49,363 bases of DNA. Source: Oceanobacillus salinisoli (lineage in GTDB: Bacteria; Bacillota; Bacilli; Bacillales; Amphibacillaceae). Below are positions 8,710 to 17,210 of this stretch, piece by piece (the first letter of the stretch is position 1; each line of letters begins with the position of its first letter). The position numbers were made by a program, and so were the translations under genes. The stretch spans positions 1 to 49,363 of the forward strand of contig NZ_WOFB01000024.1 of NCBI RefSeq assembly GCF_009733865.1, given 5' to 3'. The notes beneath the pieces were generated by a model that had not been told where the DNA came from, searched no databases, and saw only the letters and a program-made list of their open reading frames with translations.

Positions 8710-8768
8710 CCATAGGGACAGGTACTTTTTCATTCAAATAAACGGGACAGTGGACCCTGTCCCTATGG
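8710..8768. repeat. REP-like palindromic element
   Basis: CCATAGGGACAGG (8710-8722) and its exact complement (8756-8768) form a 13-bp inverted repeat. A nested GGGACAG (8744-8750) pairs with CTGTCCC (8757-8763). It lies just past the arylsulfatase stop codon and could end its transcript. GGGACAGG/CCTGTCCC palindromes recur in Bacillaceae and are, as I recall, linked with Y1-type REP transposases; none is present here. Confidence 0.6.
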
Positions 8769-8774
8769 CTGTTT

Positions 8775-11090
8775 TTATTCAAAAGCAATATGAGCAGCTT
8801 CTTCAAATTCATATTGTACTTTTTCGATTTCACCTGTGAATGGGAAAGATCCCTTATCCGCATATTCCGGGCTTACAGGGTATAGTAAGTCTTCTCCAAT
8901 ATCCAGCCCTTCAAATGAAACTTTTAGTGGTAATGTTTTTATTTCCGTATTTCCAACCGGTTCGTCGTTAATGAACAATGTTCCTATCCCTAGATTCTCA
9001 CCCGTATTTTCAAAAACAAATGTAATGACATTCTCACCCTTTTCTAACCTCTTATCTGACGTAATCGTGAATCTCTCATTACCATTGTGATACTCGTAAT
9101 GAAGGCTATTCCCTTCTACATAGAACGTATATCCACTCTTATCATTACCCAGGGCTAATAGAATCCCTTTATCTCCTTTTTCAAAATCAATTGGGATGGT
9201 GATTTCATGATTACGATCTAATGTAAGTGGTGCAGCTGATTCACCTAAATGTGACATTTCCGGATAATACGTAAACGATTTTCTTGCTCTAATGTTATCA
9301 GCTGGTACATTTGCCAGACCTTCTAAGAATTTCTCTGACATTGGGAATACATTATTCTTTTCTGCTTCTTCATGCCAAATTTTAATAAGTTCCTCTACTT
9401 TTTCCGGATGTTCCTCTGCCACATTGTTTAATTCCGAGAAATCTTCTTCCAAATGGTAGAGTTGCCACTCATCATCTTCAAAATCAGTACCAGGCTCATG
9501 AACGGAAACCGCTTTCCATCCATCATGATAAATGGTACGTTTTCCACTATGTTCAAAGTATTGTGTATCCTTGCCCGTCTCAGCATCCGGATTGTCAAAT
9601 GTTTCTGCAAAACTGACTCCTGTCACTTCCAATTGTTCAACACCATTTAACGTTTCTGGTACATCAATTCCTAGAACATCATACACGGTTGCCGTGATAT
9701 CACTAACATGGGTAAACTGTGTTCTAATTTCATCTTTCGCCTCAATCCCATTTGGCCAGTGCACAATCATTGGTGTGCGGATTCCACCTGCATGTGTTGT
9801 ACCTTTAAATTTCGCAAATGGGGTATTACTTACTTGGGACCAACCTTGTGGGTAGTCACTACTCGTCCATTCTCCACCAATTTCATTAAAATCTTCTTTT
9901 ACAGACTCGAAATCTGCGACAATCTGATTATAAGCAAGGGATTGATTCGTTGCTCCATGTGGTCCACCTGAGAAGGTCGCACCGTTATCTGAGATAAACA
10001 CAATCATTGTATTATCCAATTCTCCTGTTTCCTCCAAGGTCTCTATTAACTTTCCAACTTGTTCATCCGTGTGTGTTAAAAACCCTGCGTATGTCTCCAT
10101 AAATCTTGCATACACTTTCTTTTCGTCGTCACTTAAGCTATCCCATTCTTCTACTCCTTCTTCTCGCGGTGCAAGTTCTGCATCTTCTGGTATAATTCCT
10201 AGTTCTTTCTGTTTTTCAAATCGCTGCTCCCTAATCACATCCCAGCCTTGATCATACTTCCCTTCATACATTTCAATGTATTCCTCAGGTACTTGATGTG
10301 GCATATGTTGTGCCCCAAAACCAAGATACAAAAAGAATGGATCATCTGGACGAACAGAAACATGATCGGTAATATATTGTCTCGCATTTAGAACGATATC
10401 TTTTGAATAGTGATAGTTCTCTACGTCAGGCAAAGGTATCGGGCTATTATCCCTAAATAGTTCTGGCCGGAACTGATCAGACGAGTCTTCTAAATTTCCA
10501 TAATACTTATGAAAACCTCTCCCAAGTGGCCATGTATCAAACGGCCCAGCTGGAGTAATTTCTGCGGTTGGTGAAATATGCCATTTCCCAACCCCATAGT
10601 TGGCATATCCATTTTCTCCAAGTACTTCTGTTACAAAACCAGCTTCTTCAGAAATTCTTCCTCTCCGGCTTGGATTTTCCTCTCCAAAATCAAAATTCGA
10701 TACATTTCCCATACCAACAGCGTGATTATTTCTTCCTGTTAATAAGGAAGCACGTGTTGGAGAACAAACCGGAGATGTATGAAAGTTATTATACTTTAAG
10801 CCATTCTCTGCTAATGCATCGATATTCGGGGTGCTTATTTCAGAACCAAAGCTACCCAAATCAGAGAAACCAGCATCATCCAGCACGATATACATGACAT
10901 TCGTTTTTTCATCTACCATTGCTTGATTTTGGGTTTTCCCATTTTCCTGAGCTGCATCTACTTCTTTTGATTGTGCTTGACATCCCCCTAATAATACGGT
11001 TGCTGCTAAGGCAGCCGTACCAAACATAGAAAATTTCTTCACATATTTCGACCAGGGCTTTTCTTCTTTTTTTCTATATTCCAATATCAT
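8775..11090 (-). CDS. Secreted lipoprotein arylsulfatase
   Basis: Hydrolyses sulfate esters, probably of phenols, outside the membrane. A lipoprotein signal peptide with lipobox LLGGC precedes the alkaline-phosphatase-like sulfatase fold. The maturation motif is CSPTRASLLTGR; its cysteine (114 counted from the ATG at 11105) is the one oxidised to formylglycine. Metal ligands are seen in VLDDAGFSDLG and ISDNGATFSGG, and GVGKWHISP is typical. The protein of about 771 residues has a C-terminal beta-rich extension, as in AtsA-like enzymes. AAAGGAGG lies inside the longest frame, so I take ATG at 11090; TTG at 11084 is equally possible. It lies downstream of its activating enzyme in one operon. 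Confidence 0.9.
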   Translation of the reverse strand: MILEYRKKEEKPWSKYVKKFSMFGTAALAATVLLGGCQAQSKEVDAAQENGKTQNQAMVDEKTNVMYIVLDDAGFSDLGSFGSEISTPNIDALAENGLKYNNFHTSPVCSPTRASLLTGRNNHAVGMGNVSNFDFGEENPSRRGRISEEAGFVTEVLGENGYANYGVGKWHISPTAEITPAGPFDTWPLGRGFHKYYGNLEDSSDQFRPELFRDNSPIPLPDVENYHYSKDIVLNARQYITDHVSVRPDDPFFLYLGFGAQHMPHQVPEEYIEMYEGKYDQGWDVIREQRFEKQKELGIIPEDAELAPREEGVEEWDSLSDDEKKVYARFMETYAGFLTHTDEQVGKLIETLEETGELDNTMIVFISDNGATFSGGPHGATNQSLAYNQIVADFESVKEDFNEIGGEWTSSDYPQGWSQVSNTPFAKFKGTTHAGGIRTPMIVHWPNGIEAKDEIRTQFTHVSDITATVYDVLGIDVPETLNGVEQLEVTGVSFAETFDNPDAETGKDTQYFEHSGKRTIYHDGWKAVSVHEPGTDFEDDEWQLYHLEEDFSELNNVAEEHPEKVEELIKIWHEEAEKNNVFPMSEKFLEGLANVPADNIRARKSFTYYPEMSHLGESAAPLTLDRNHEITIPIDFEKGDKGILLALGNDKSGYTFYVEGNSLHYEYHNGNERFTITSDKRLEKGENVITFVFENTGENLGIGTLFINDEPVGNTEIKTLPLKVSFEGLDIGEDLLYPVSPEYADKGSFPFTGEIEKVQYEFEEAAHIAFE

Positions 11091-11130
11091 CTTCCTCCTT
11101 TTCATATTATAGATTCATAACATTAAAGAT

Positions 11131-12198
11131 TTAGACATCCGTCACACAGCGAAAACCAATATTTCCTGATGCACTATCTGGAGTATTCTTTGACCGTGCT
11201 GCTACTCGGTAACGGTTACAATAGGAGTCGTGGCAAAGATAGGAGCCTCCCCGCATCACACGAAATTCTCCTGATTTCGGTCCTTTTGGATTATTCCTTC
11301 CACCACGATCACGTATACTTTTTGCGAACCAATCTGAGCACCATTCCCAAACATTCCCCACGACATTGTACAGACCATACCCATTTGGCGGAAAAGACTT
11401 GACCGGTGCTGTACCTTTATAGCCATCTTCTTCCGTATTTGTTTTAGGAAATTCTCCTTGCCAAACATTACAAAGATGTTCGCCATTTGGGCTGAGTTCA
11501 TCCCCCCACGGATATTTCTTATGCTCATGCCCACCACGAGCCGCAAACTCCCATTCTGCTTCTGTCGGTAGTCTTTTCCCAGCCCATTTGCAATACGCTT
11601 GAGCATCATTCCAAGAAACATGGACAACTGGGTGATCCATTCTATTCTCAATATTTGAATCAAGTCCTTCTGGATGTCTCCATGATGCACCTTGCACGAC
11701 AAGCCACCAGGGAGTCTGTCTCACAACTTGTTTCACTTTTCTTTTTGTTCGGTTACTAACAAATAAATAGAATACAAAGGACCAACCAAATCGTTCTGAA
11801 TCTGTATTATAACCGGTATCCTGGACAAATTTCTGGAACTCAGCATTCGTAACGGTATGAGCATCCATATAGAATGGGTCCACTGTAACTTTTCTAACCG
11901 GCCCCTCCCCATCTTCTGGGTATCCTTCTTTATCTTTCGTGCCCATAAAAAAACTTCCACCTGGAATATAAATGTGATTATTACCTGATTCTACTTTTAC
12001 AGATGATGGATTGCTTTCTTTGAAGTCTAAGTTTTGTGTTATATCATCGTATTTTTGCTCGACGTCACTCCGACTCACGTCGCAGCAATCTGATGTCTTA
12101 TGATGTCCGATTTGAATCACCCTCCTTTTTGTTTTTAATATATCTAGTAGATCTCTATACATAGCAGATTTATAGGTAGCGCTTTCATTTATTGCCAC
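11131..12198 (-). CDS. Formylglycine-generating enzyme (sulfatase-modifying factor)
   Basis: Copper-dependent oxidase that converts the CxPxR cysteine of the neighbouring sulfatase to formylglycine in the cytoplasm before export. The FGE fold runs from [20 protein letters not shown] to the C terminus. The catalytic pair is in [15 protein letters not shown] (Cys322 and Cys327 in this numbering), with [15 protein letters not shown] as another signature. The start is uncertain. The frame opens with GTG at 12198 without a clear ribosome site, while AAAAAGGAGG lies at about 12121-12130. A true start near 12120 would leave an N terminus like [12 protein letters not shown], usual for Gram-positive members. 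Only about 40 bases separate it from the sulfatase start. Confidence 0.92.
   Translation of the reverse strand: MAINESATYKSAMYRDLLDILKTKRRVIQIGHHKTSDCCDVSRSDVEQKYDDITQNLDFKESNPSSVKVESGNNHIYIPGGSFFMGTKDKEGYPEDGEGPVRKVTVDPFYMDAHTVTNAEFQKFVQDTGYNTDSERFGWSFVFYLFVSNRTKRKVKQVVRQTPWWLVVQGASWRHPEGLDSNIENRMDHPVVHVSWNDAQAYCKWAGKRLPTEAEWEFAARGGHEHKKYPWGDELSPNGEHLCNVWQGEFPKTNTEEDGYKGTAPVKSFPPNGYGLYNVVGNVWEWCSDWFAKSIRDRGGRNNPKGPKSGEFRVMRGGSYLCHDSYCNRYRVAARSKNTPDSASGNIGFRCVTDV
12174..12187 (-). promoter_or_regulatory. Candidate cre box near the sulfatase operon start
   Basis: TGAAAGCGCTACCT on the minus strand fits the cre consensus TGNAANCGNWNNCW. It would be coding if FGE starts at 12198, but would lie in the promoter or leader if FGE starts near 12120, where the strong ribosome site is. 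Confidence 0.45.
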
Positions 12199-12454
12199 CC
12201 AACACTTATTTGAATTTAATTTTAGAAAAATTTTGTGTTTTGAGAAAGTTATTTGTCCCGGTATGTGGAATGAAAATAGAATTTTTATAAAAATAAGCCA
12301 ATAGCCCTATTATTGTTAAGATTATTTGAATTTATCATATTTCCAAATAAACGTTCCTCCATATTAGGATATTCTACTTGCTAATTTAAGCGTTTATTTC
12401 CCTTTCAAAACTATCAGCATTTATTTATACTAAATTCCAAAGGGAGGTGAAAAT

Positions 12455-12801
12455 ATGGAACAAGAAACCATGTTAAAAGAAATCCTAAATGCATTTAAAC
12501 TCTATTCAGACAAAATTGACCAAAAGCTGGATAATATGAATTCCGATTTAGAGAGTCAGATTAATAATCTAGAAACCAAATTGGGTGGTAGAATTAGCAG
12601 CCTAGAAGCCAGGATTGGTAACCTGGAACAAAAATGGATGAAGGTTTCGCAAATGTTGATGAGCAATTAGATCGATTAGGAAAAAAGCAAGACGGATTGC
12701 GCGTTGAACTAACTGAAACTAAAGAAACAGTCGATTTTCTACTAACCAAAACTACCCAGCATGAGAGAAAACTTCACCAACTAATCAAGGAGCAACCTTA
12801 A
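12455..12801 (+). pseudogene. Coiled-coil protein gene split by a frameshift
   Basis: A strong ribosome site (AAAGGGAGGTG) precedes a 71-codon frame. It encodes a heptad-rich coiled coil (KLDNMNSDLESQINNLETKL) and ends at 12670. A second frame, in the -1 register from ATG 12634 to 12801, continues the coiled coil for 55 residues (MDEGFANVDEQLDRLGKKQ). The two join smoothly at an A5 run (12630-12634): one extra A would restore a single product of about 115 residues. It is either a real mutation, a sequencing slip or, less likely, frameshifting. No family is recognised. A hairpin at 12830-12852 ends the transcript. Confidence 0.65.
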
Positions 12802-12829
12802 ATTCCAGCCTGCTATTATTCCCAATATT

Positions 12830-12852
12830 ATGAAGGAAGGTTTTGCCTTCAT
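12830..12852 (+). terminator. Terminator after the coiled-coil gene
   Basis: ATGAAGG (12830-12836) pairs with CCTTCAT (12846-12852) and is followed by TTTAT. Confidence 0.5.
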
Positions 12853-13004
12853 TTTATCTCAATATCCATGAAGGGAAGATGAAGGCATAACTTATTTCGC
12901 TACTGCATTTTTCTTACCTACTCTTCCCTTTAAGTGTGATTTCCATAAATAAGAACCTAAAAGGTAAACTAAAAGACGCTCCCAAAAGGAAACGCCCTCC
13001 AAAC

Positions 13005-13631
13005 CTATTCACCTAAATCTATCTCAATCGACTCCGTCCCCCAAAATCCAGTTTGAGCTTTCATAACAGCGTTAGGTAAATCCACATCTGCCCCAACTTC
13101 AAACACAACTTTCCCAGATTTAGAGAGTCCAGGATTAATCTGCTCCAGGAAGAAGTCATTCATGTCATCCCCCATCGCCATCATAACTTCCCCAGAAGTA
13201 ACTGGATCGTATTCAACATTATTACCTGTAATAATTTTAAAATAACTGGAATCAATCGTAATGGATTCACTCTTGTCATTTTGAACGGTCACGTCCAGAA
13301 CGATGAACTTTCCATCTGTTTCCGCATTCTCTATAAACTCATTCCCACTGTCTATTTCATTCGTTTCCTCTATTTCATTAACAGTAAATGTAACGTCAGC
13401 AATCATTGCAGGCTCCCCGATTTTTGCAGAAGTGATTTCCTCTGACGTTTCTTCGTTATCTGCTGTTTCCTGACTGCTATTTTTATTCTGCTCTGAATTT
13501 GCTTCTTCGTCTGTGCTGGCAGTTTCCGTATCTGTATTGCCTCCACTAGCTATAGCAATAACAATAATTAATACTACTACCCACACCCATATTTTCCTGT
13601 AAAATGGTTTTTTAACTTTTTCCTTACTCAT
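13005..13631 (-). CDS. Membrane-anchored DUF4352 protein
   Basis: 208 residues: a basic N terminus, one membrane segment (about 12-30, IWVWVVVLIIVIAIA), a low-complexity acidic linker rich in T/E/S/N (about 31-70), and an extracytoplasmic DUF4352-like immunoglobulin-type domain (FIVLDVTVQNDKSESITIDSSYFKI). DUF4352 proteins are commonly surface proteins of unknown role in Firmicutes. The ribosome site AAGGGGAGAG precedes ATG 13631. It lies 47 bases downstream of the vWA gene in the same direction and may be co-transcribed. Confidence 0.75.
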   Translation of the reverse strand: MSKEKVKKPFYRKIWVWVVVLIIVIAIASGGNTDTETASTDEEANSEQNKNSSQETADNEETSEEITSAKIGEPAMIADVTFTVNEIEETNEIDSGNEFIENAETDGKFIVLDVTVQNDKSESITIDSSYFKIITGNNVEYDPVTSGEVMMAMGDDMNDFFLEQINPGLSKSGKVVFEVGADVDLPNAVMKAQTGFWGTESIEIDLGE

Positions 13632-13678
13632 TTCGCTCTCCCCTTTTATTGCTTTTTTTTAACCTATTGTTTCCCTTT

Positions 13679-14269
13679 TTAATCTACTAAGGCTCTACTC
13701 GCCGATATCGCTTCGTCAGCTATGCTGTACATTTTTTCCACCCCATCATACGAAGTTTCATAGCTGTATGCATTTTCTATATCAATACCGATACTGCCGG
13801 CTTCCTTCACTGTATCAATATTTGCACCCAAAAAGATGAATTCCCAATGATACTTTTCCTGCTGATGATTAATGAGATTCCTCACCTTTTCATAAGTAAA
13901 CTCCTGGCTTGCATTTTCCAATCCATCTGTCGTAATGACAAATATTACATTTCCAGGTCTTTGTTCCTCACTTGTTTTTGACAACCTGTATCCTACGTCT
14001 AAAATCGTTTTTCCTATAGCATCCAATAAGGCAGTTTTTCCTCTGACATAGTATTCCTTTTCCGTTAATACTACCGTTTGAGCATCCACTCCATCCCATA
14101 ATACCTCATACTGATCATCAAACAGCACGGTAGTAAGCATCGTTTTACCTGGAAGTTGACATTGATGTTTCATCATGGAGTTAAACCCGCGAATGGTAAA
14201 TTCCTCAAGCCCTGACATTGAACCACTTCGGTCAATCAAAAAGATAATCTCTGTTCGTTCACTATTCAT
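13679..14269 (-). CDS. von Willebrand factor A domain protein
   Basis: About 196 residues, essentially a single cytoplasmic vWA domain. It opens with IIFLIDRSGSMSGLE, whose DxSxS forms the metal-ion-dependent adhesion site, with the later TTDGLENAS supplying the Asp. No signal peptide or membrane segment is seen. I start at ATG 14269, 4 bases after GAGGGTGG; upstream GTG codons are in frame. The gene is divergent from a helix-turn-helix gene with an 88-96 bp shared region. Such vWA proteins usually act as metal-dependent protein-binding modules. No function is known to me for this pair. Confidence 0.8.
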   Translation of the reverse strand: MNSERTEIIFLIDRSGSMSGLEEFTIRGFNSMMKHQCQLPGKTMLTTVLFDDQYEVLWDGVDAQTVVLTEKEYYVRGKTALLDAIGKTILDVGYRLSKTSEEQRPGNVIFVITTDGLENASQEFTYEKVRNLINHQQEKYHWEFIFLGANIDTVKEAGSIGIDIENAYSYETSYDGVEKMYSIADEAISASRALVD

Positions 14270-14330
14270 CACAACCACCCTCTCGTATATTCGTTATGCT
14301 ATAATCATAATGTAATCATTTCCCCATTTG

Positions 14331-14347
14331 GTCGCCTGCCAAGCGAC
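14331..14347. promoter_or_regulatory. Small palindrome in the vWA/HTH divergent region
   Basis: GTCGC (14331-14335) and GCGAC (14343-14347) flank a 7-base centre just before the HTH gene's ribosome site. A TATAAT-like box lies at about 14299-14304. It could be an autoregulatory site of the HTH protein; this is inference. Confidence 0.35.
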
Positions 14348-14365
14348 ATTTTCCTGGAGGTATGG

Positions 14366-14848
14366 ATGATGTTAGATCAGCAGATTATAAAAGAAATAGA
14401 AAGATACATAGAACTTCATCAGATAGAAATTTATTCACTGTATGAGTCAGTAGATGCTGAATACGTAACAAAAGAAATGGAATTAGAGGACTTCATTGAA
14501 AACAACCGGGAACCAGAATTTCAGCAGGTATTATTTGAGTTTATTGATCGGTCTGGACTTAGGGATCCGGAAGTATATAAACGAGCAGGAATCGATCGCA
14601 GGCATTTTTCCAAGATTCGCAGCAGCAGAAACTACCTCCCGAAGAAAAATACGCTGATTGCACTCGCATTTGCCCTGGAACTGGACAGAGAAGAAACCGA
14701 CGAACTCCTACACGCTGCCGGATACTCCTTGACGAACAGCGATACGAGTGATTTAGTTATCCAATATTGTTTGGAAAAAAGAATAACGAATATTCACGAT
14801 GTTAATGAAGCGTTGGATTATTTTAGTTTAGAGCCGTTGATGGGGTAA
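14366..14848 (+). CDS. Helix-turn-helix (XRE-like) protein divergent from the vWA gene
   Basis: 160 residues. The N-terminal half is acidic and helical. A central XRE-like HTH spans about 60-115 (VYKRAGIDRRHFSKIRS, then PKKNTLIALAFALEL and EETDELLHAAGYSL), and the C-terminal tail reads DLVIQYCLEKRITNIHDVNEAL. GGAGG at 14356-14360 precedes ATGATG; the second ATG (14369) has the better spacing. I have seen this HTH type beside vWA genes in Firmicutes but know no tested function. It may regulate or partner with the vWA protein. Confidence 0.75.
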   Translation: MMLDQQIIKEIERYIELHQIEIYSLYESVDAEYVTKEMELEDFIENNREPEFQQVLFEFIDRSGLRDPEVYKRAGIDRRHFSKIRSSRNYLPKKNTLIALAFALELDREETDELLHAAGYSLTNSDTSDLVIQYCLEKRITNIHDVNEALDYFSLEPLMG

Positions 14849-14860
14849 ACAAGAAAAAAA

Positions 14861-14885
14861 GAGCAACCCAACAATCGGATTGCTC
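14861..14885. terminator. Two-way terminator between convergent genes
   Basis: GAGCAA (14861-14866) pairs with TTGCTC (14880-14885), flanked by an A-run on the left and T-rich sequence on the right. Confidence 0.6.
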
Positions 14886-14892
14886 CTTTTAA

Positions 14893-15390
14893 TCACTCCA
14901 CATTTAATGGATGATATTTCCCGGTAATCGAATCAACGATTAAAGTAAATAAATTTTCCTCTCCTTTATTACCATTCACCACCCAATATGGCCAATAAAA
15001 TAATTCGTAATCTTTAAGGGAAATATTTGGTGTAGAGATTACCTTTATTTTCTTAGAAATAGTTCGATATAAAAACTCTTCTGCAGTATCCCTGGCCTTT
15101 TGTTCATCTAACTGAATGGGGACTAATCTCTCCTTAGATATGTTGGAATTCAAAAATTCCGGTTTTTTATCTGTTAAGGCTGGTACTCCACTTACACCAT
15201 CAACCGTACATCCAACCTTCCCCTTTAAAGGAGATATCGGATTTTTCCTTTGAAAAGAAAACTCATAAAACATATATGGATAATAAACAAGACTTTCTAC
15301 TGTAAAATTCAGATTTTGTTCTACCTTACTTAGTGAATGCACCACTGTTTCTTTTGAATAGAAAATATCCTGAGCTTTAATTTTCAACAT
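14893..15390 (-). CDS. Uncharacterised protein coupled to an SSS symporter
   Basis: 165 residues, no signal peptide or membrane segment. Its end (LIVDSITGKYHPLN) resembles PepSY/YPEB-like repeats, and a middle part has paired aromatics (YELFYWPYWVV). The start ATG (15390) overlaps the symporter's end by 14 bases, with GGTGAGG as ribosome site inside the symporter gene, so translation is coupled. That suggests a cytoplasmic accessory or regulator of the transporter. I do not recognise a named family. Confidence 0.65.
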   Translation of the reverse strand: MLKIKAQDIFYSKETVVHSLSKVEQNLNFTVESLVYYPYMFYEFSFQRKNPISPLKGKVGCTVDGVSGVPALTDKKPEFLNSNISKERLVPIQLDEQKARDTAEEFLYRTISKKIKVISTPNISLKDYELFYWPYWVVNGNKGEENLFTLIVDSITGKYHPLNVE

Positions 15391-16945
15391 TGTTTAACCT
15401 CACCGATTGAAGATGGGTAGAAATATTTTTCGCTTCGGGACTTAAGTCAAAGGAAATACTCTTATTTATATTCTTAGGAATTTGCCTTGGACCTTTTGCT
15501 TTTTCTACCAATGCCTGCATTTCATCAGAAGGAGGATTACCAAACCTATTACCAACTAACATACCTGCTATAGAGAAAATGACCCCTGCTAAAAATGGAT
15601 GAATTCCAGTTACCGTATCTAATGCTCCAACCGTCCAAATTATGTTTGTCCCAGCACCAGCTATCATTGAACACAATACACCAACCTTGTTTGCTTTCGT
15701 GGAATAAACGGAAGCAATATATGGAACGATAAAACTATTACCAAGAACGCCAGAAGCAAATATAACCAACGCAAAAATAGTAGGAGGTTGATAGATTGCT
15801 ACAATAACGCCAACGACACCAACAGCGAGAACACATAAACGGGAAACTAGGACCACCTTAGCCTGGCTTGCCTCCTTATTAATAAAACGCTGATAGATAT
15901 CCCGTGATAGAATCGTCCCAGTCTGCATCAAAATTGAATCAGACGTCGACATAATAGCTGCCATAAGTGCCGATAGCAAAATTGCAGCGATAACACCAGG
16001 AAAAAAAGTATAGGCAAGAGTAGGAATAACCATTTCCGGATCAGACAGATTCGGCAGCATAACAATTCCAACAAAACCTAAAACATATGGTGCGAAAACA
16101 AAAATCTGGTTCCAAATAGATGATACGAGGACTGCTCCTTTAACCGTTTTGGTACTTTTCATGGACATGTGGCGTACGACCACATGTGGCAATCCCATAT
16201 AGGTGATGGCATATATTAAAATGGCTCCTAGCACCATTCCCCATTGCCCGTAATATGCTAAGTCCTTGCCCCAAATACTCAAGTAAGTAGGATCAATCGC
16301 AGCTAAGCTCTCATTTAATCCGGATAAACCACCGATATGAATAAGTCCCATTACCATTATTCCAGTAATTCCAAGTACCATAATTATACCTTGTACAAAA
16401 TCCGTCCAAACAACGGCAAGATATCCTCCGGTAACGGTATACGCAATAATTACACCAATCCCTAAAATCAAGGCAAGTTCATAATTAAAACCTGTTAAAC
16501 TTTCCAATGCCTTACCAGCTGCAATAAATTGTGCAAACACATATGCAGATAGGAATACAATGGAAATCAAAGAAGCAACCACTTTTACAGCGACACTTTC
16601 ATACCTCTTTTCAAGATATTCAATTGGAGAAAGTGCTCCTAATAATTCCGACATTCTTCTCATTCTTTTCCCCAAAACCGATAAATTAATAATCGAACCA
16701 CCTGCATCCCCGATAGCATACCATATGGCGTACCATCCTTGCTGGAATGCAAGAGCGGGCCCTCCCATAAACATATACCCACTCATAGAAGTACTTTGCA
16801 TCGTTAAAGCCGTTACTGCTGGTCCCAGACTTCTTCCTCCAAGGATGTAATCATCTACTGACTTGTTCACTTTCCTGGAAAAGGATATACCAAGTGCCAA
16901 TAATCCCAGCATATAAATAACAAATATAATCATATCCAGATTCAT
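15377..16945 (-). CDS. Sodium:solute symporter (SSS family)
   Basis: 522 residues with about 13 membrane segments. Family features include the N-terminal VDDYILGGRSLGPAVTALTMQSTSMSGYMFMGGPA and the GGYLAVVWTDFVQGIIM block of PanF/PutP-like transporters. It probably imports a carboxylate or amino acid with sodium. It sits between a 41-residue membrane protein gene and the coupled 165-residue gene, downstream of malonate-semialdehyde dehydrogenase. A substrate linked to beta-alanine or pyrimidine catabolism is plausible but unproven. A cre at 17131-17144 lies upstream of the small gene and probably controls all three. Confidence 0.88.
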   Translation of the reverse strand: MNLDMIIFVIYMLGLLALGISFSRKVNKSVDDYILGGRSLGPAVTALTMQSTSMSGYMFMGGPALAFQQGWYAIWYAIGDAGGSIINLSVLGKRMRRMSELLGALSPIEYLEKRYESVAVKVVASLISIVFLSAYVFAQFIAAGKALESLTGFNYELALILGIGVIIAYTVTGGYLAVVWTDFVQGIIMVLGITGIMVMGLIHIGGLSGLNESLAAIDPTYLSIWGKDLAYYGQWGMVLGAILIYAITYMGLPHVVVRHMSMKSTKTVKGAVLVSSIWNQIFVFAPYVLGFVGIVMLPNLSDPEMVIPTLAYTFFPGVIAAILLSALMAAIMSTSDSILMQTGTILSRDIYQRFINKEASQAKVVLVSRLCVLAVGVVGVIVAIYQPPTIFALVIFASGVLGNSFIVPYIASVYSTKANKVGVLCSMIAGAGTNIIWTVGALDTVTGIHPFLAGVIFSIAGMLVGNRFGNPPSDEMQALVEKAKGPRQIPKNINKSISFDLSPEAKNISTHLQSVRLNNVEN

Positions 16946-16970
16946 ATTTCCAACCCCTTTTTTCTAACCC

Positions 16971-17096
16971 CTATTTACTTTCTTCTTCGTATATATCCTC
17001 TCTCCTTAGCTTAAAATACATAAATATCCCTAATCCTAACCAAATAAATGGCCATGGTACTAATAGCCAAAATGTCTCAGCCGGAAGATTAAACAT
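16971..17096 (-). CDS. 41-residue membrane protein, small partner of the SSS symporter
   Basis: A small gene with an excellent ribosome site (AAAGGTGGTGAATA) before ATG 17096, ending 25 bases before the symporter start. The protein begins MFNLPAETFWLLVPWPF, has one membrane helix (about 9-28, with WPFIWLGLGIFMYF) and an acidic tail (RREDIYEEESK). Short one-helix proteins are encoded just before many SSS symporters (DUF3311 or YhdT-like partners), which fits here. It is likely a subunit or folding partner. Confidence 0.75.
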   Translation of the reverse strand: MFNLPAETFWLLVPWPFIWLGLGIFMYFKLRREDIYEEESK

Positions 17097-17130
17097 TTAT
17101 TCACCACCTTTGTATTAATTAACCAAGCTC

Positions 17131-17144
17131 CGAAATCGCTTACA
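17131..17144 (-). promoter_or_regulatory. Candidate cre upstream of the symporter operon
   Basis: TGTAAGCGATTTCG on the minus strand matches the cre consensus except for the last base. It lies 35 bases upstream of the 41-residue gene. Confidence 0.5.
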
Positions 17145-17210
17145 TATAATTGTTCCTTCTTGTACACTACACCTAGTTTAGTATACAAAGGGCCATTTTT
17201 GACCCCTTGT

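Noticed and set aside
10568..10897. 109-codon plus-strand frame
   Set aside because: Lies wholly antisense to the arylsulfatase gene and lacks a ribosome site or recognisable domain.
13005..14848. Known phage-defence or toxin-antitoxin system
   Set aside because: vWA, HTH and DUF4352 genes do not form a system I can name; no nuclease, ATPase or toxin domain is visible.
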